From: Treponema sp. | GTDB taxonomy: Bacteria; Spirochaetota; Spirochaetia; Treponematales; Treponemataceae | Length of the DNA: 14,291 bases | Direction of reading: 5' to 3' | Assembly: GCA_016296655.1 (NCBI GenBank) | Contig: JAEDIW010000053.1 | Coordinates: forward strand, 1 to 14,291 | Part shown: in pieces, positions 1 to 6,879 of the stretch | Layout: every line of letters begins with the position of its first letter | Position numbering within the stretch: the stretch's first letter is position 1 | Translations under genes and position numbers: made by a program | Notes under the pieces: generated by a model | What the model saw: only the letters and a program-made list of their open reading frames with translations | What the model was told of the DNA's origin: nothing | Database searches by the model: none

Positions 1-2
1 CC

Positions 3-1868
3 GAGGACATGGCCGACCCAGCCGACGCTATGGGTGAACTGGCCGAGGACATGGGAGACCCAGCCAACGCAGTGGAAGAACCAGCCGAGGACATGGAAGA
101 ACCGACCGACGATGTTGAAGAACCAGCCGAGAACATGGTCGACCCAGCCGACGCTGTTGGTGAACTGACCGAGGATATGGCTGACCCAGCCGACTCTGTG
201 GAAGAGCTGGCCGAGGACATGGAAGAACCGACCGACGCTGTGGAAGAACCAGCCAAGGACATGGAAGACCCAGCCGACTCTGTGGGCGAACTGGCCAAGG
301 ACATGGAAGACCCAGCCGACGCTGTTGGCGAACTGACCGAGGACATGGGCGAACCGAGCGACTCTGTTGGTGAACTGGCCGAGGACATGGGCGACCCAGC
401 CGACGCTGTTGGCGAACTGGCCGAGGACATGGCCGAACCGACCGACGCTGTGGAAGAACTGGCCGAGAACATGGCCGAACCGACTGACGCAGTAGAAGAA
501 CTGACCGAGGGCATGGAAGAACCGAGCAACGCTGTGGAAGAACTGGCAGAGGACATGGGCGAACCGAGCGACTCTGTTGGTGAACTGGCCGAGGACAAGA
601 CCGACCCAGCCAACGCTGTGGACAAACTGGCCGAGGACATGGGCGAATCAACCGACGCTGTGGACGAACTAGCCGAGGACATGGGCGAACCGAGCGACGC
701 TGTGGAAGAACCAGCCGAGGACATGGCCGAATCAACCGACGCTGTGGACGAACTAGCCGAGGACATGGAAGAACCAGCCGACGCTGTTGGAGAACTGGCC
801 GAGGACATGGAAGAACCGACCGACGCTATGGAAGAACCAGCCGAGGACATGGGCGAGCCAGCCGACTCTGTGGGCGAACTGGCCGGGGACATGGCCGAAC
901 CGACCGACGCTATGGAAGAACCAGCCGAGGACATGGGCGACCCAGCCGACGCTGTGGAAGAACCAGCCGAGGACATGGCCGACCCAGCCGACGCTATGGG
1001 TGAACTGGCCGAGGACATTGGCGACCCAGCCAACGCAGTAGAAGAACTGGCCGAGGACATGGGCGACCCAGCCGACGCTGTTGGTGAACTGGCCGAGGAC
1101 AAGGCCGAACCGACCGACGCTGTGGAAGAACAGACCGAGGACATGGCCGACCCAGCCGACGCTGTTGGTGAACTGGCCGAGGACATTGGCGAACCGAGCG
1201 ACGCTGTGGACGAACTGGCCGAGGACATGGCCGACCCAGCCAACGCTGTGGAAGAACCTCTCGAAGAACTGGAAGAACTCGCTGAAGCAGACGAATATGA
1301 TGAACTTGACAGCGAATTTGAAGAATTTGAAGATTTCGAGCAGACTGAAAGCCTTGAAACCCTTGAACCAGCCGAAAACAAACCCGGTCTCTTGAAAAAA
1401 ACTGCCGAACTAGTCCCTGCAATTGAAAATGCTTTTAAAGACAGCAATGCCGCAGAAGAAAATCATGATTTGCTGAAACTTTTTGAAACCCTGCTGAATT
1501 TAAGTGAATTTCTTCCCCAGGAGAAAAAGGCATTATTTAAGGCAAGCAAAAACCGCATTCAGCTTGAATTTGTAATTTCCCGTCTGGCAGGCCGTCCGGG
1601 GCTTTTAGCAGCTGCTCAGGAACTTCGCAAAACCTCTCCTATTTCTCTTGAAAGCCATGAAGAAACTGCCGCCGTTGAATTGTCAGGCCAGGATTTGACC
1701 AATGCCGTTCTAGACATGATTGCCAGACTATCTGCAAATGTAAAGGACGCCAGTCTGAGTTCTGCATTGGACAGATTTTGCAGCGAAGCCCGCAATGCCG
1801 TAAATGAAGAACCTGCATTCAATGATGCTGATGATAATTCTTTAAATCTGATGGATTCAATGTTCTAG
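3..1868 (+). CDS. Acidic 14-residue tandem-repeat protein, 5'-partial
   Basis: Function not recognised. The reading frame is open to the left edge: bases 1-8 already encode the end of another repeat unit (E-D before the first visible Met), so the true start is upstream and the Met at 9 is only a repeat residue. Visible protein: 30 consecutive 14-residue units with consensus M-x-(D/E)-P-(A/T/S)-D-A-V-x-E-(L/P)-A-E-D (about residues 1-420), an acidic linker rich in Glu, Asp and Phe (about 421-460), and a mixed-charge, probably helical C-terminal domain (about 460-619). No cysteine-rich region or membrane segment is visible. Met1, Val8 and Leu11 fall on a 7/3/4 hydrophobic spacing, so an amphipathic or coiled-coil rod is possible, although Pro recurs every 14 residues. 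The tail uses AT-richer codons than the repeats. Acidic repeat proteins such as Arp are known in Treponema pallidum, but the repeat differs and no homology is claimed. Confidence 0.8.
   Translation, partial: EDMADPADAMGELAEDMGDPANAVEEPAEDMEEPTDDVEEPAENMVDPADAVGELTEDMADPADSVEELAEDMEEPTDAVEEPAKDMEDPADSVGELAKDMEDPADAVGELTEDMGEPSDSVGELAEDMGDPADAVGELAEDMAEPTDAVEELAENMAEPTDAVEELTEGMEEPSNAVEELAEDMGEPSDSVGELAEDKTDPANAVDKLAEDMGESTDAVDELAEDMGEPSDAVEEPAEDMAESTDAVDELAEDMEEPADAVGELAEDMEEPTDAMEEPAEDMGEPADSVGELAGDMAEPTDAMEEPAEDMGDPADAVEEPAEDMADPADAMGELAEDIGDPANAVEELAEDMGDPADAVGELAEDKAEPTDAVEEQTEDMADPADAVGELAEDIGEPSDAVDELAEDMADPANAVEEPLEELEELAEADEYDELDSEFEEFEDFEQTESLETLEPAENKPGLLKKTAELVPAIENAFKDSNAAEENHDLLKLFETLLNLSEFLPQEKKALFKASKNRIQLEFVISRLAGRPGLLAAAQELRKTSPISLESHEETAAVELSGQDLTNAVLDMIARLSANVKDASLSSALDRFCSEARNAVNEEPAFNDADDNSLNLMDSMF
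9..1268 (+). repeat. 42-bp tandem repeat array (30 units in view)
   Basis: Thirty head-to-tail 42-bp units, all in one frame, no indels, each encoding 14 residues; the array continues past the left edge. Units differ by substitutions only. The commonest string is the gaactggccgaggacatg junction. The repeats are clearly GC-richer than the downstream part of the same gene. Because the unit is a multiple of three and stop-poor, long spurious open frames appear in other frames and on the minus strand. Confidence 0.97.
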
Positions 1869-1896
1869 AAGTCTATTTTTTTTTATTATGGGCGGC

Positions 1897-1931
1897 TTTT
1901 TGGTTGGTTCGGCAAGCTCACCAACCAAAAA
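1897..1931. repeat. Perfect 12-bp inverted repeat (stem-loop)
   Basis: TTTTTGGTTGGT at 1897-1908 is exactly complementary to ACCAACCAAAAA at 1920-1931, with an 11-nt loop. It lies about 30 bp after the stop of the repeat protein. The T-run is in the 5' arm and the A-run in the 3' arm, opposite to a bidirectional intrinsic terminator, and no T-run follows on either strand. It could protect the mRNA 3' end or be part of a repeat element. Confidence 0.75.
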
Positions 1932-2050
1932 CCAAGCTGTCCAGCATTCCGCTTCCGCTCCAGCCTCCGCACTCGTCGCTGCGCTCCTCGCTTGCGTGGG
2001 CCGGCTTCGCCGTGCTTCCCATCTTTGCCGCGACAAAGGAGCGGAAAGGC

Positions 2051-2098
2051 GTGCGCAAGAGCGCACAATTAAATCGGAGAGTTTGCGCAGCAAACTCT
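2051..2098. repeat. Two consecutive perfect stem-loops
   Basis: GTGCGC-aaga-GCGCAC (2051-2066) and AGAGTTTGC-gca-GCAAACTCT (2078-2098) are perfect hairpins 11 bp apart at the right end of the GC-rich island. Neither is followed by a T-run, so they are not canonical terminators. A further perfect 12-bp palindrome, TTTCAGCTGAAA, lies at 2111-2122. Confidence 0.65.
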
Positions 2099-2200
2099 AG
2101 AAATGCCGGCTTTCAGCTGAAAAATTTAAAATTTGTTTTTTAATCTTGCTAAAATTTATGAAATTATGAATGTTTTTTGCTGGAATTAAAAAAAATAATA

Positions 2201-2209
2201 TGTTATAAT
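2201..2209 (+). promoter_or_regulatory. Extended -10 promoter, probably for the cyclase operon
   Basis: TGT followed by a consensus TATAAT (2204-2209) forms an extended -10 element in AT-rich DNA. No good -35 hexamer lies at 16-18 bp, as expected for extended -10 promoters. Transcription would start near 2216, leaving a leader of roughly 115 nt before the GTG at 2333. The rest of 2101-2332 is AT-rich, with no gene and no operator I can identify. Confidence 0.5.
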
Positions 2210-2332
2210 TTTAGTTTACTAAAACAGCATAGTTTTTTTATTAAAAAGTTTACTTCAACATGCTTTTAAAAGTTTTTTCAACAGGTGATATTTCGATTTT
2301 AAAAGCTGGTATTTTAAAAAGTAGAGGTTCAC

Positions 2333-4030
2333 GTGAAAGACCGTTATAAGTTTTTTCAAAGAATAGGCAAGACTCCTATTATCCCGATTTCTGCAAAAAT
2401 TCTTGCAATTTTCATTACCCTTATTCTGCTGTCAAATTTTATGACGAATTTTATGTCACTGCAACTTTCGCAGAAACAGATTGTAAATTTGACAAATACA
2501 ATTTTGATTGACCGTTTGAAAGAATTGTACACTAATGCCGGCAATCAGTTTCAACTGGCTTCTTTTTCTGGAAATGAAGAAGAAGCAGTAAAAGCCTTGA
2601 AAAGCTGTGCCAGAAAAGGATTTTCTCTTCCAAACAGCCTGGCTTTCGCCATAAAAAGAAACGGCAGCATGCTTTTTTTTGAACGGGGAGAAAATCTTCC
2701 AGAATGGGACTCCTGGAATGGAAAAGGTGAAATGCTTTCTTTTTTGAATGAAAACTTTGATTCCGAATTTTTTGAAGGTTCCGTAAAATTTGACACACCC
2801 GCAGGTGAATATTTTGGAGTGTATAAATATCAGGATAACTGGGACTGCTATCTTGTACGTGCTGAACTGCGCTCAGATACTCAGGAAGATACTTTCAGAG
2901 TTTTGCGACTAATTGTCTGCGTGATTTTAGTACTGACTTTTTCATTTCTGATTGTGGGAATTTTGGTTTTTAAGCATCTGTTTGCAAACCTCAGGAAGAT
3001 AAACGAGAGCCTCTACGCAATGCAGGCTGCTTCCCGTCTTTCTATTATAGACTTGAAAGGCGCACCAAATGACGACATTACTTATCTTGCCGCTTCATTT
3101 AATTCCCTTTCGTCTACAATAAACAACCTTTTGGGAATTTTCCAGAAATTTGTTCCAAAGGATGTTGTTTCAAAGGCTTATTCAGAACATACGGTTGCCC
3201 TTGAAGGTCGCCAGAAAAATCTTTCGGTATTGTTTTCTGACATAAAAGGCTTTACGTACAGAACGGAAACGCTCGGAAATGAAATAATTGATGTCTTAAA
3301 CGTTCATTATAACCGCGTAATTCATGAAGTCCACTCTCATGACGGTATAATCGGCTCGATTATTGGAGATGCAGTTCTTGCAGTATTTGGAGTTCAGCAT
3401 CACCAGCCTGAAAAATCAAAGCTTGCAATCGAAACTGCATGGGAAATTACAAATGTTACCGCAGCTTTGCGCAAAAAAATGATTGAACGCCGTGCAGAAA
3501 TTGAACAGACTCGTAATCTTACAGAAGCAGAAGAGCGTGTATTTAAGGCAGTCCTTTTGGACGTCGGTGTAGGAATTGACGGTGGAACGGTTTTTTACGG
3601 AAATATAGGTTCTGATGAACACATGACTAATACTGTAATCGGGGATAATGTAAATTCGGCATCCAGACTTGAAGGGCTTACCAGAGTTTACCATCTGCCT
3701 GTGATAGTTTCTGATTTTATCCGCAATGAAACGCTTGAAAAGACATCCCGTTATCATTTTTATGAAATAGACACGGTTTTCGTAAAAGGAAAAACCCAGG
3801 GTATGAAAATTTTCTTTCCTTATGATTCTTTCAGTGGAGATGAGGAACTTGAGGGAAAATTCCAGATATTTGAACACGGATTGCGTTCTTATTACGATGG
3901 AGACTGGTCTGCAGCACGCAGATTATTTAAGGATAGTGGCCTTGATGTTGCTCAGGTTTTTCTTGAAAGAATCGGCCTGAAAAATGCCCCTGCAGATTGG
4001 AGTGGAATATGGACAATGACAACAAAGTAG
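2333..4030 (+). CDS. Membrane-bound HAMP/class III adenylate (nucleotidyl) cyclase
   Basis: Predicted to make a cyclic nucleotide (cAMP expected) from an NTP at the inner membrane in response to a periplasmic cue. GTG start with AGAGG five bases upstream. Order in the 565 residues: short cytoplasmic N-terminus, TM1 about 20-40, extracytoplasmic sensor about 41-190 (possibly Cache/PAS-like, not certain), TM2 about 191-213, HAMP-like linker about 214-265, then the class III catalytic domain about 270-500. Metal-binding aspartates are present: D303 in FSDIKGFT and D346 in IIGDAVLAVFG. The transition-state pair N441/R445 is in VNSASRLE, and T434 sits where class IIIb enzymes carry Thr. Oddity: the usual base-selecting Lys four residues before the second Asp is S342, so nucleotide specificity is uncertain. 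A charged insert of about 25 residues (near 380-408) splits the core. The last 22 bp overlap the next gene. Confidence 0.9.
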   Translation: MKDRYKFFQRIGKTPIIPISAKILAIFITLILLSNFMTNFMSLQLSQKQIVNLTNTILIDRLKELYTNAGNQFQLASFSGNEEEAVKALKSCARKGFSLPNSLAFAIKRNGSMLFFERGENLPEWDSWNGKGEMLSFLNENFDSEFFEGSVKFDTPAGEYFGVYKYQDNWDCYLVRAELRSDTQEDTFRVLRLIVCVILVLTFSFLIVGILVFKHLFANLRKINESLYAMQAASRLSIIDLKGAPNDDITYLAASFNSLSSTINNLLGIFQKFVPKDVVSKAYSEHTVALEGRQKNLSVLFSDIKGFTYRTETLGNEIIDVLNVHYNRVIHEVHSHDGIIGSIIGDAVLAVFGVQHHQPEKSKLAIETAWEITNVTAALRKKMIERRAEIEQTRNLTEAEERVFKAVLLDVGVGIDGGTVFYGNIGSDEHMTNTVIGDNVNSASRLEGLTRVYHLPVIVSDFIRNETLEKTSRYHFYEIDTVFVKGKTQGMKIFFPYDSFSGDEELEGKFQIFEHGLRSYYDGDWSAARRLFKDSGLDVAQVFLERIGLKNAPADWSGIWTMTTK

Positions 4031-5607
4031 CTGAAAACGACAGCCTGAATGTAAAATCCAGGGATTCTGTGCGTCTGTTTTTGAAAGATGAACTGATTCC
4101 TCTTGAAAAAAATCACAAGGCAAAAAGTTCGTACGATTTGGTCAAAGAGTATGCCCTTACCCGAAAAAACAGAAGCTATTTTATCTGGGGAATGATGCTG
4201 TTCTGTGTAGTTTCAGTTGCTTCAATTACATTTGCTGTTATCACTACTCTTGACCGGCAGAATAAAAAAATTGAAATAAATCCGAATGTATTCAATGATT
4301 TGGACATGAGCAACTTTCTTGGAACCCGCTCGCATATTGAAATGCAAAAAATCATTTCTGAGAATACCTTGAATCAGCTTGTAAAGGAACGCGACTATGA
4401 AAAGTCTTTGGCTGCGAATCGCAGGGATGCCGGACTTCAGTTGGTGAGTGCTTTACGGGCAGAAGATGCAGACACCCGAAGAAAGAAAATTCTTGCTGAT
4501 TATTCAAAAGAAATGGCAAAAATTTCAGCTGAATTTGATGAGAAGATTTCTGCTGCAGAAAAAAAACTTAAAATGAATGAAGAAGCTCTCCTTCAGCTTG
4601 ATTCTTCTCAAAAGGATTCTGTTGACATTTACGATTTTTCAAATATGGTAAAGATGCATGAGCGTTCGTACATCGTAAATTCTTTCCAAAAAACTGTTTC
4701 TGAACTTCAAAATCAGCTTTCACAGGAACGAGTTCAGTTTTATTCAGAGCAGAAAAAGGCCGTTTCCACTTTAGCGAACAAATATCATAAAACTGTAGAC
4801 TCGCTTGACCCGATTTTAAAAGATGACGAAGCTGAATCGATTATAGCAAATGCCGAAAAATCTGGATCGCAAAAAATTCATGTAATGGATTTTCTGAAAT
4901 CGCTCCCGCAAAATATTCTTACAGCAGATTTTGTACGCGGAATGAAATCAGCTGAAAAACTTTTTGAAGATTATGACTACATACACGGAAAAGTTGAAAA
5001 CATTCCTCAGAAAAATTCAATTCAGAAATATAAAAAAACAGAAGGAAACATAATCAACTCTATTGCCAGTGAAATAAGTTCGGCTTTTTCGTCGCAGATA
5101 CATAGCCTGAATAATATCCGCATTGGGCTTGAGAACGAAAAATCCCAGCTTTTGGCTGAAAAACAGGAATTAATAGGCGAAAAACAGCGTATTCAGGCTG
5201 AAAAACAGGAAATTTTTGTAAAAAATGCAAGCCTTGAAGAAAAAATTAACGAAATGAACAGAGAATATGAGGTTCTGGAAAATGTCTATGAAGGTGTTTC
5301 CGGCAACCTGCAGATGTTTGAAAACTGGTTTGAATCTCAGGCAAAAATTGATTCGGTTTCTGGGTATATTCTGGATAAATCTTCAGTTGAAAAAGTCAAG
5401 ATTTTTGTTGTAAAAGATTTGCGAGAGCAACTTTTTGAAAACGCTCAGATGATGGAAGTTGTGGTAAATCATGGAAAGCGCAAAAAGGTTTCTGCAGGCA
5501 GGATTTTCTGTGAAGATGGTGTATGTTATTTTACTGCAGACGATTTTTCTACAATTGAGAAAATTTCAAATGGTGACCGAATTTTAACAGTAGATTTGAG
5601 TAATTAA
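4009..5607 (+). CDS. Single-pass membrane coiled-coil protein, unknown function
   Basis: Not recognised; described from sequence only. ATG 4009 was chosen because GGAG at 3999-4002 stands six bases before it; an in-frame TTG at 3997 would include that binding site in the coding region. The start overlaps the cyclase by 22 bp, suggesting translational coupling and a shared role. The 532-residue protein has a charged cytoplasmic N-terminus (1-56), one membrane helix about 57-80 with no cleavage site, then a long extracytoplasmic part. Charged coiled-coil stretches lie at about 154-201 and 368-426, the second holding three successive heptads of the x-x-E-K-Q-x-(L/I) type. A compact C-terminal region (about 455-532) containing KRKKVSAGRIFCEDG looks beta-rich. 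Topology should be type II, most of the chain in the periplasm. It could anchor or signal to the cyclase sensor, or act as an envelope scaffold; neither is shown. Confidence 0.85.
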   Translation: MDNDNKVAENDSLNVKSRDSVRLFLKDELIPLEKNHKAKSSYDLVKEYALTRKNRSYFIWGMMLFCVVSVASITFAVITTLDRQNKKIEINPNVFNDLDMSNFLGTRSHIEMQKIISENTLNQLVKERDYEKSLAANRRDAGLQLVSALRAEDADTRRKKILADYSKEMAKISAEFDEKISAAEKKLKMNEEALLQLDSSQKDSVDIYDFSNMVKMHERSYIVNSFQKTVSELQNQLSQERVQFYSEQKKAVSTLANKYHKTVDSLDPILKDDEAESIIANAEKSGSQKIHVMDFLKSLPQNILTADFVRGMKSAEKLFEDYDYIHGKVENIPQKNSIQKYKKTEGNIINSIASEISSAFSSQIHSLNNIRIGLENEKSQLLAEKQELIGEKQRIQAEKQEIFVKNASLEEKINEMNREYEVLENVYEGVSGNLQMFENWFESQAKIDSVSGYILDKSSVEKVKIFVVKDLREQLFENAQMMEVVVNHGKRKKVSAGRIFCEDGVCYFTADDFSTIEKISNGDRILTVDLSN

Positions 5608-5612
5608 TGAAC

Positions 5613-5707
5613 GGGGCTGTCTAATAAGTCCTGTCATGCTGAATTCATTTCAGTATCTGCAATGTTTATAGCAATGACCCTGTGAACTTTACTTTCAGAG
5701 CAGCCCC
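5613..5707. mobile_element. Possible MITE-like element with GGGGCTG inverted ends
   Basis: GGGGCTG at 5613-5619 and its exact complement CAGCCCC at 5701-5707 bound a 95-bp non-coding segment between convergent genes. The left end continues GGGGCTGTCTAATAAG, which resembles terminal repeats seen in several IS families; that resemblance is from memory and is not a match to a named element. An internal imperfect hairpin (ATGCTGAA-ttcat-TTCAGTAT, 5636-5656, one G-T pair) is present. No clear target-site duplication was seen. An alternative is a convergent-gene terminator region, but no T-run follows the internal hairpin and the outer arms are 81 nt apart. Confidence 0.35.
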
Positions 5708-5724
5708 ATTTTGCAATTTTTCCG

Positions 5725-6879
5725 TCAGTCGATTCTTATGATTCTTGAATGTGTCAGCACTTCTGGACCTTTTTCAGTAATAAGAACATCATTTTCCAGC
5801 CGTGTGCCGCCTGTTTCTGCATCGTAAAGCCCTGGCTCAAGGGTTACAACCATGCCTGGCAAAAAAAGATTTTCTGAACTGGCTGCTGCGCGAACAAAGG
5901 GTGCTTCATGAATTTCAAGCCCTATTCCATGTCCCAGTGAATGAGGCATACTGCGTTTTTCGGCGGCAAAAATTTCTGCTGCTTTTTTTGCAGCTTCTGC
6001 AAGCGGAACGTTTTTTTCGTAAAGTTTAAGGCATTCACTGTATGCTTTTTGAACCAGTTCCAGCTGTTTTTCCTGGGCTTCGGTCAGTTTGCCTTTTGCA
6101 ATGGTTAAAGTTACATCGCTTGTGTAGCCGTTGCAGACTACGCCAAAATCAAGGATGGAAAGTCCGTCTGCTGGCCAGCTCTGATTTGTGTAGTTTGGAA
6201 AACAGTGGATTGCAAAACTGCGTCCAGGTCCTGCTGCAAGAGTGTCAAAGCCTGTTTTTTCACAGCCATCCTTGCGGAGTTCTTTTTCGATTAGCAGGGC
6301 GACATCAGTTTCTGTTTTTATTTCTCCGGAACGCACTTTTTCTTCAATTAAGTCGATAATTCTGTCTGTAACTTTTGCAGCTTGTCTGATTGAAGCAATT
6401 TCCATTTCGTCTTTTACCGCTCTCTGCATTTCCGCAAAATTATGCAGACTCTGTTTCCGGCATCTTACATCCCAGCCTGAAAGTGCATCGACATATTGCA
6501 GAAAATCTGGGTAGCTTGTAACTTCCGGCAGTTCAAAAGTCTGCTTGCCTTCAATTTTTGCATAATTTGCAATGGCTTTTACAGCTCGGATATGAGAGTT
6601 TTCATAGCGTGAATATGGAATGATTTTGCCGACATTTGCCATTTTTTTTGCAAGGTTTTCGTCCCATGCAACCAGAAATGAAGTTTCATCTGAAAACAAA
6701 ATGAACAGCGCATCGTTTGGATGGCCTGTATAATATCTGACAGACGGATCACGGCAACCATCTTTGTCTTCAAAAAGAATTGCCGCAACTCCCTGATTTT
6801 TCATTTGTAGGGCAAGCTTTCTGCGCCTGTTTTTGTAGATTTTAGAAAGATTTTCGTTATTTTCCTGTGTTTCGTTCAA
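5725..6879 (-). CDS. M24-family metallopeptidase (Xaa-Pro aminopeptidase-like)
   Basis: Cytoplasmic metal-dependent aminopeptidase expected to remove N-terminal residues before proline; related creatinase-fold enzymes act on other substrates. The TTG at 6879-6877 is preferred: it overlaps the murJ stop as TTGA, has AGAGG nine bases upstream, and keeps the N-terminal helix (NRRRKLALQM) that the family uses. An upstream ATG at 6978 lies deep inside murJ, and the next ATG would cut this helix. This gives 384 residues: creatinase N-domain about 1-145, then the pita-bread catalytic domain. All five metal ligands are visible: D244 (ILDFGVV), D255 (YTSDVTL), H317 (SLGHGIG), E348 (TLEPGLY) and E362 (TRLENDV). 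There is no signal peptide. It is the second gene of a pair with murJ, which reflects co-transcription more than a shared pathway. Confidence 0.92.
   Translation of the reverse strand: MNETQENNENLSKIYKNRRRKLALQMKNQGVAAILFEDKDGCRDPSVRYYTGHPNDALFILFSDETSFLVAWDENLAKKMANVGKIIPYSRYENSHIRAVKAIANYAKIEGKQTFELPEVTSYPDFLQYVDALSGWDVRCRKQSLHNFAEMQRAVKDEMEIASIRQAAKVTDRIIDLIEEKVRSGEIKTETDVALLIEKELRKDGCEKTGFDTLAAGPGRSFAIHCFPNYTNQSWPADGLSILDFGVVCNGYTSDVTLTIAKGKLTEAQEKQLELVQKAYSECLKLYEKNVPLAEAAKKAAEIFAAEKRSMPHSLGHGIGLEIHEAPFVRAAASSENLFLPGMVVTLEPGLYDAETGGTRLENDVLITEKGPEVLTHSRIIRID

Larger units (their letters stand above)
1891..2100. repeat. GC-rich palindromic intergenic island, candidate dispersed repeat
   Basis: This stretch inside the 464-bp gap between the repeat protein and the cyclase is markedly GC-richer than the DNA after it and is packed with inverted repeats: 1897-1908/1920-1931 (12 bp), CGGC/GCCG at 2002-2012, CTTTG/CAAAG at 2023-2038, GTGCGC/GCGCAC at 2051-2066, and AGAGTTTGC/GCAAACTCT at 2078-2098. 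Short open frames exist on both strands, but they look like by-products of GC-rich sequence: low-complexity Arg/Ala/Ser, no family resemblance, and no good ribosome binding site. An intergenic repeat element or the decayed remnant of a mobile element is the most likely explanation. Copy number in the genome cannot be judged from this window. Confidence 0.45.

Noticed and set aside
28..735. 235-residue Arg/Pro-rich open frame on the minus strand across the repeat array
   Set aside because: It is the complement of the 42-bp repeats: lack of stops repeats with the unit. It has Arg/Pro/Cys low complexity and no start signals. The same applies to 994-1422 minus and to the plus-strand frames at 787-1041 and 1081-1395.
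9..1268. CRISPR-like array
   Set aside because: Repeats are contiguous 42-bp coding units with no unique spacers and stay in one reading frame.
1876..1931. Intrinsic terminator for the repeat protein
   Set aside because: The T-run at 1876-1884 precedes rather than follows the hairpin, and the stem has T on the 5' side and A on the 3' side, the wrong polarity.
1857..2143. Small open frames on both strands in the GC-rich island
   Set aside because: Overlapping frames on both strands, no ribosome binding site and Arg/Ala-rich composition; palindromic non-coding DNA explains them better.
3416..3877. 153-residue minus-strand open frame within the cyclase
   Set aside because: Antisense shadow of a gene with intact catalytic motifs; no recognisable domain.
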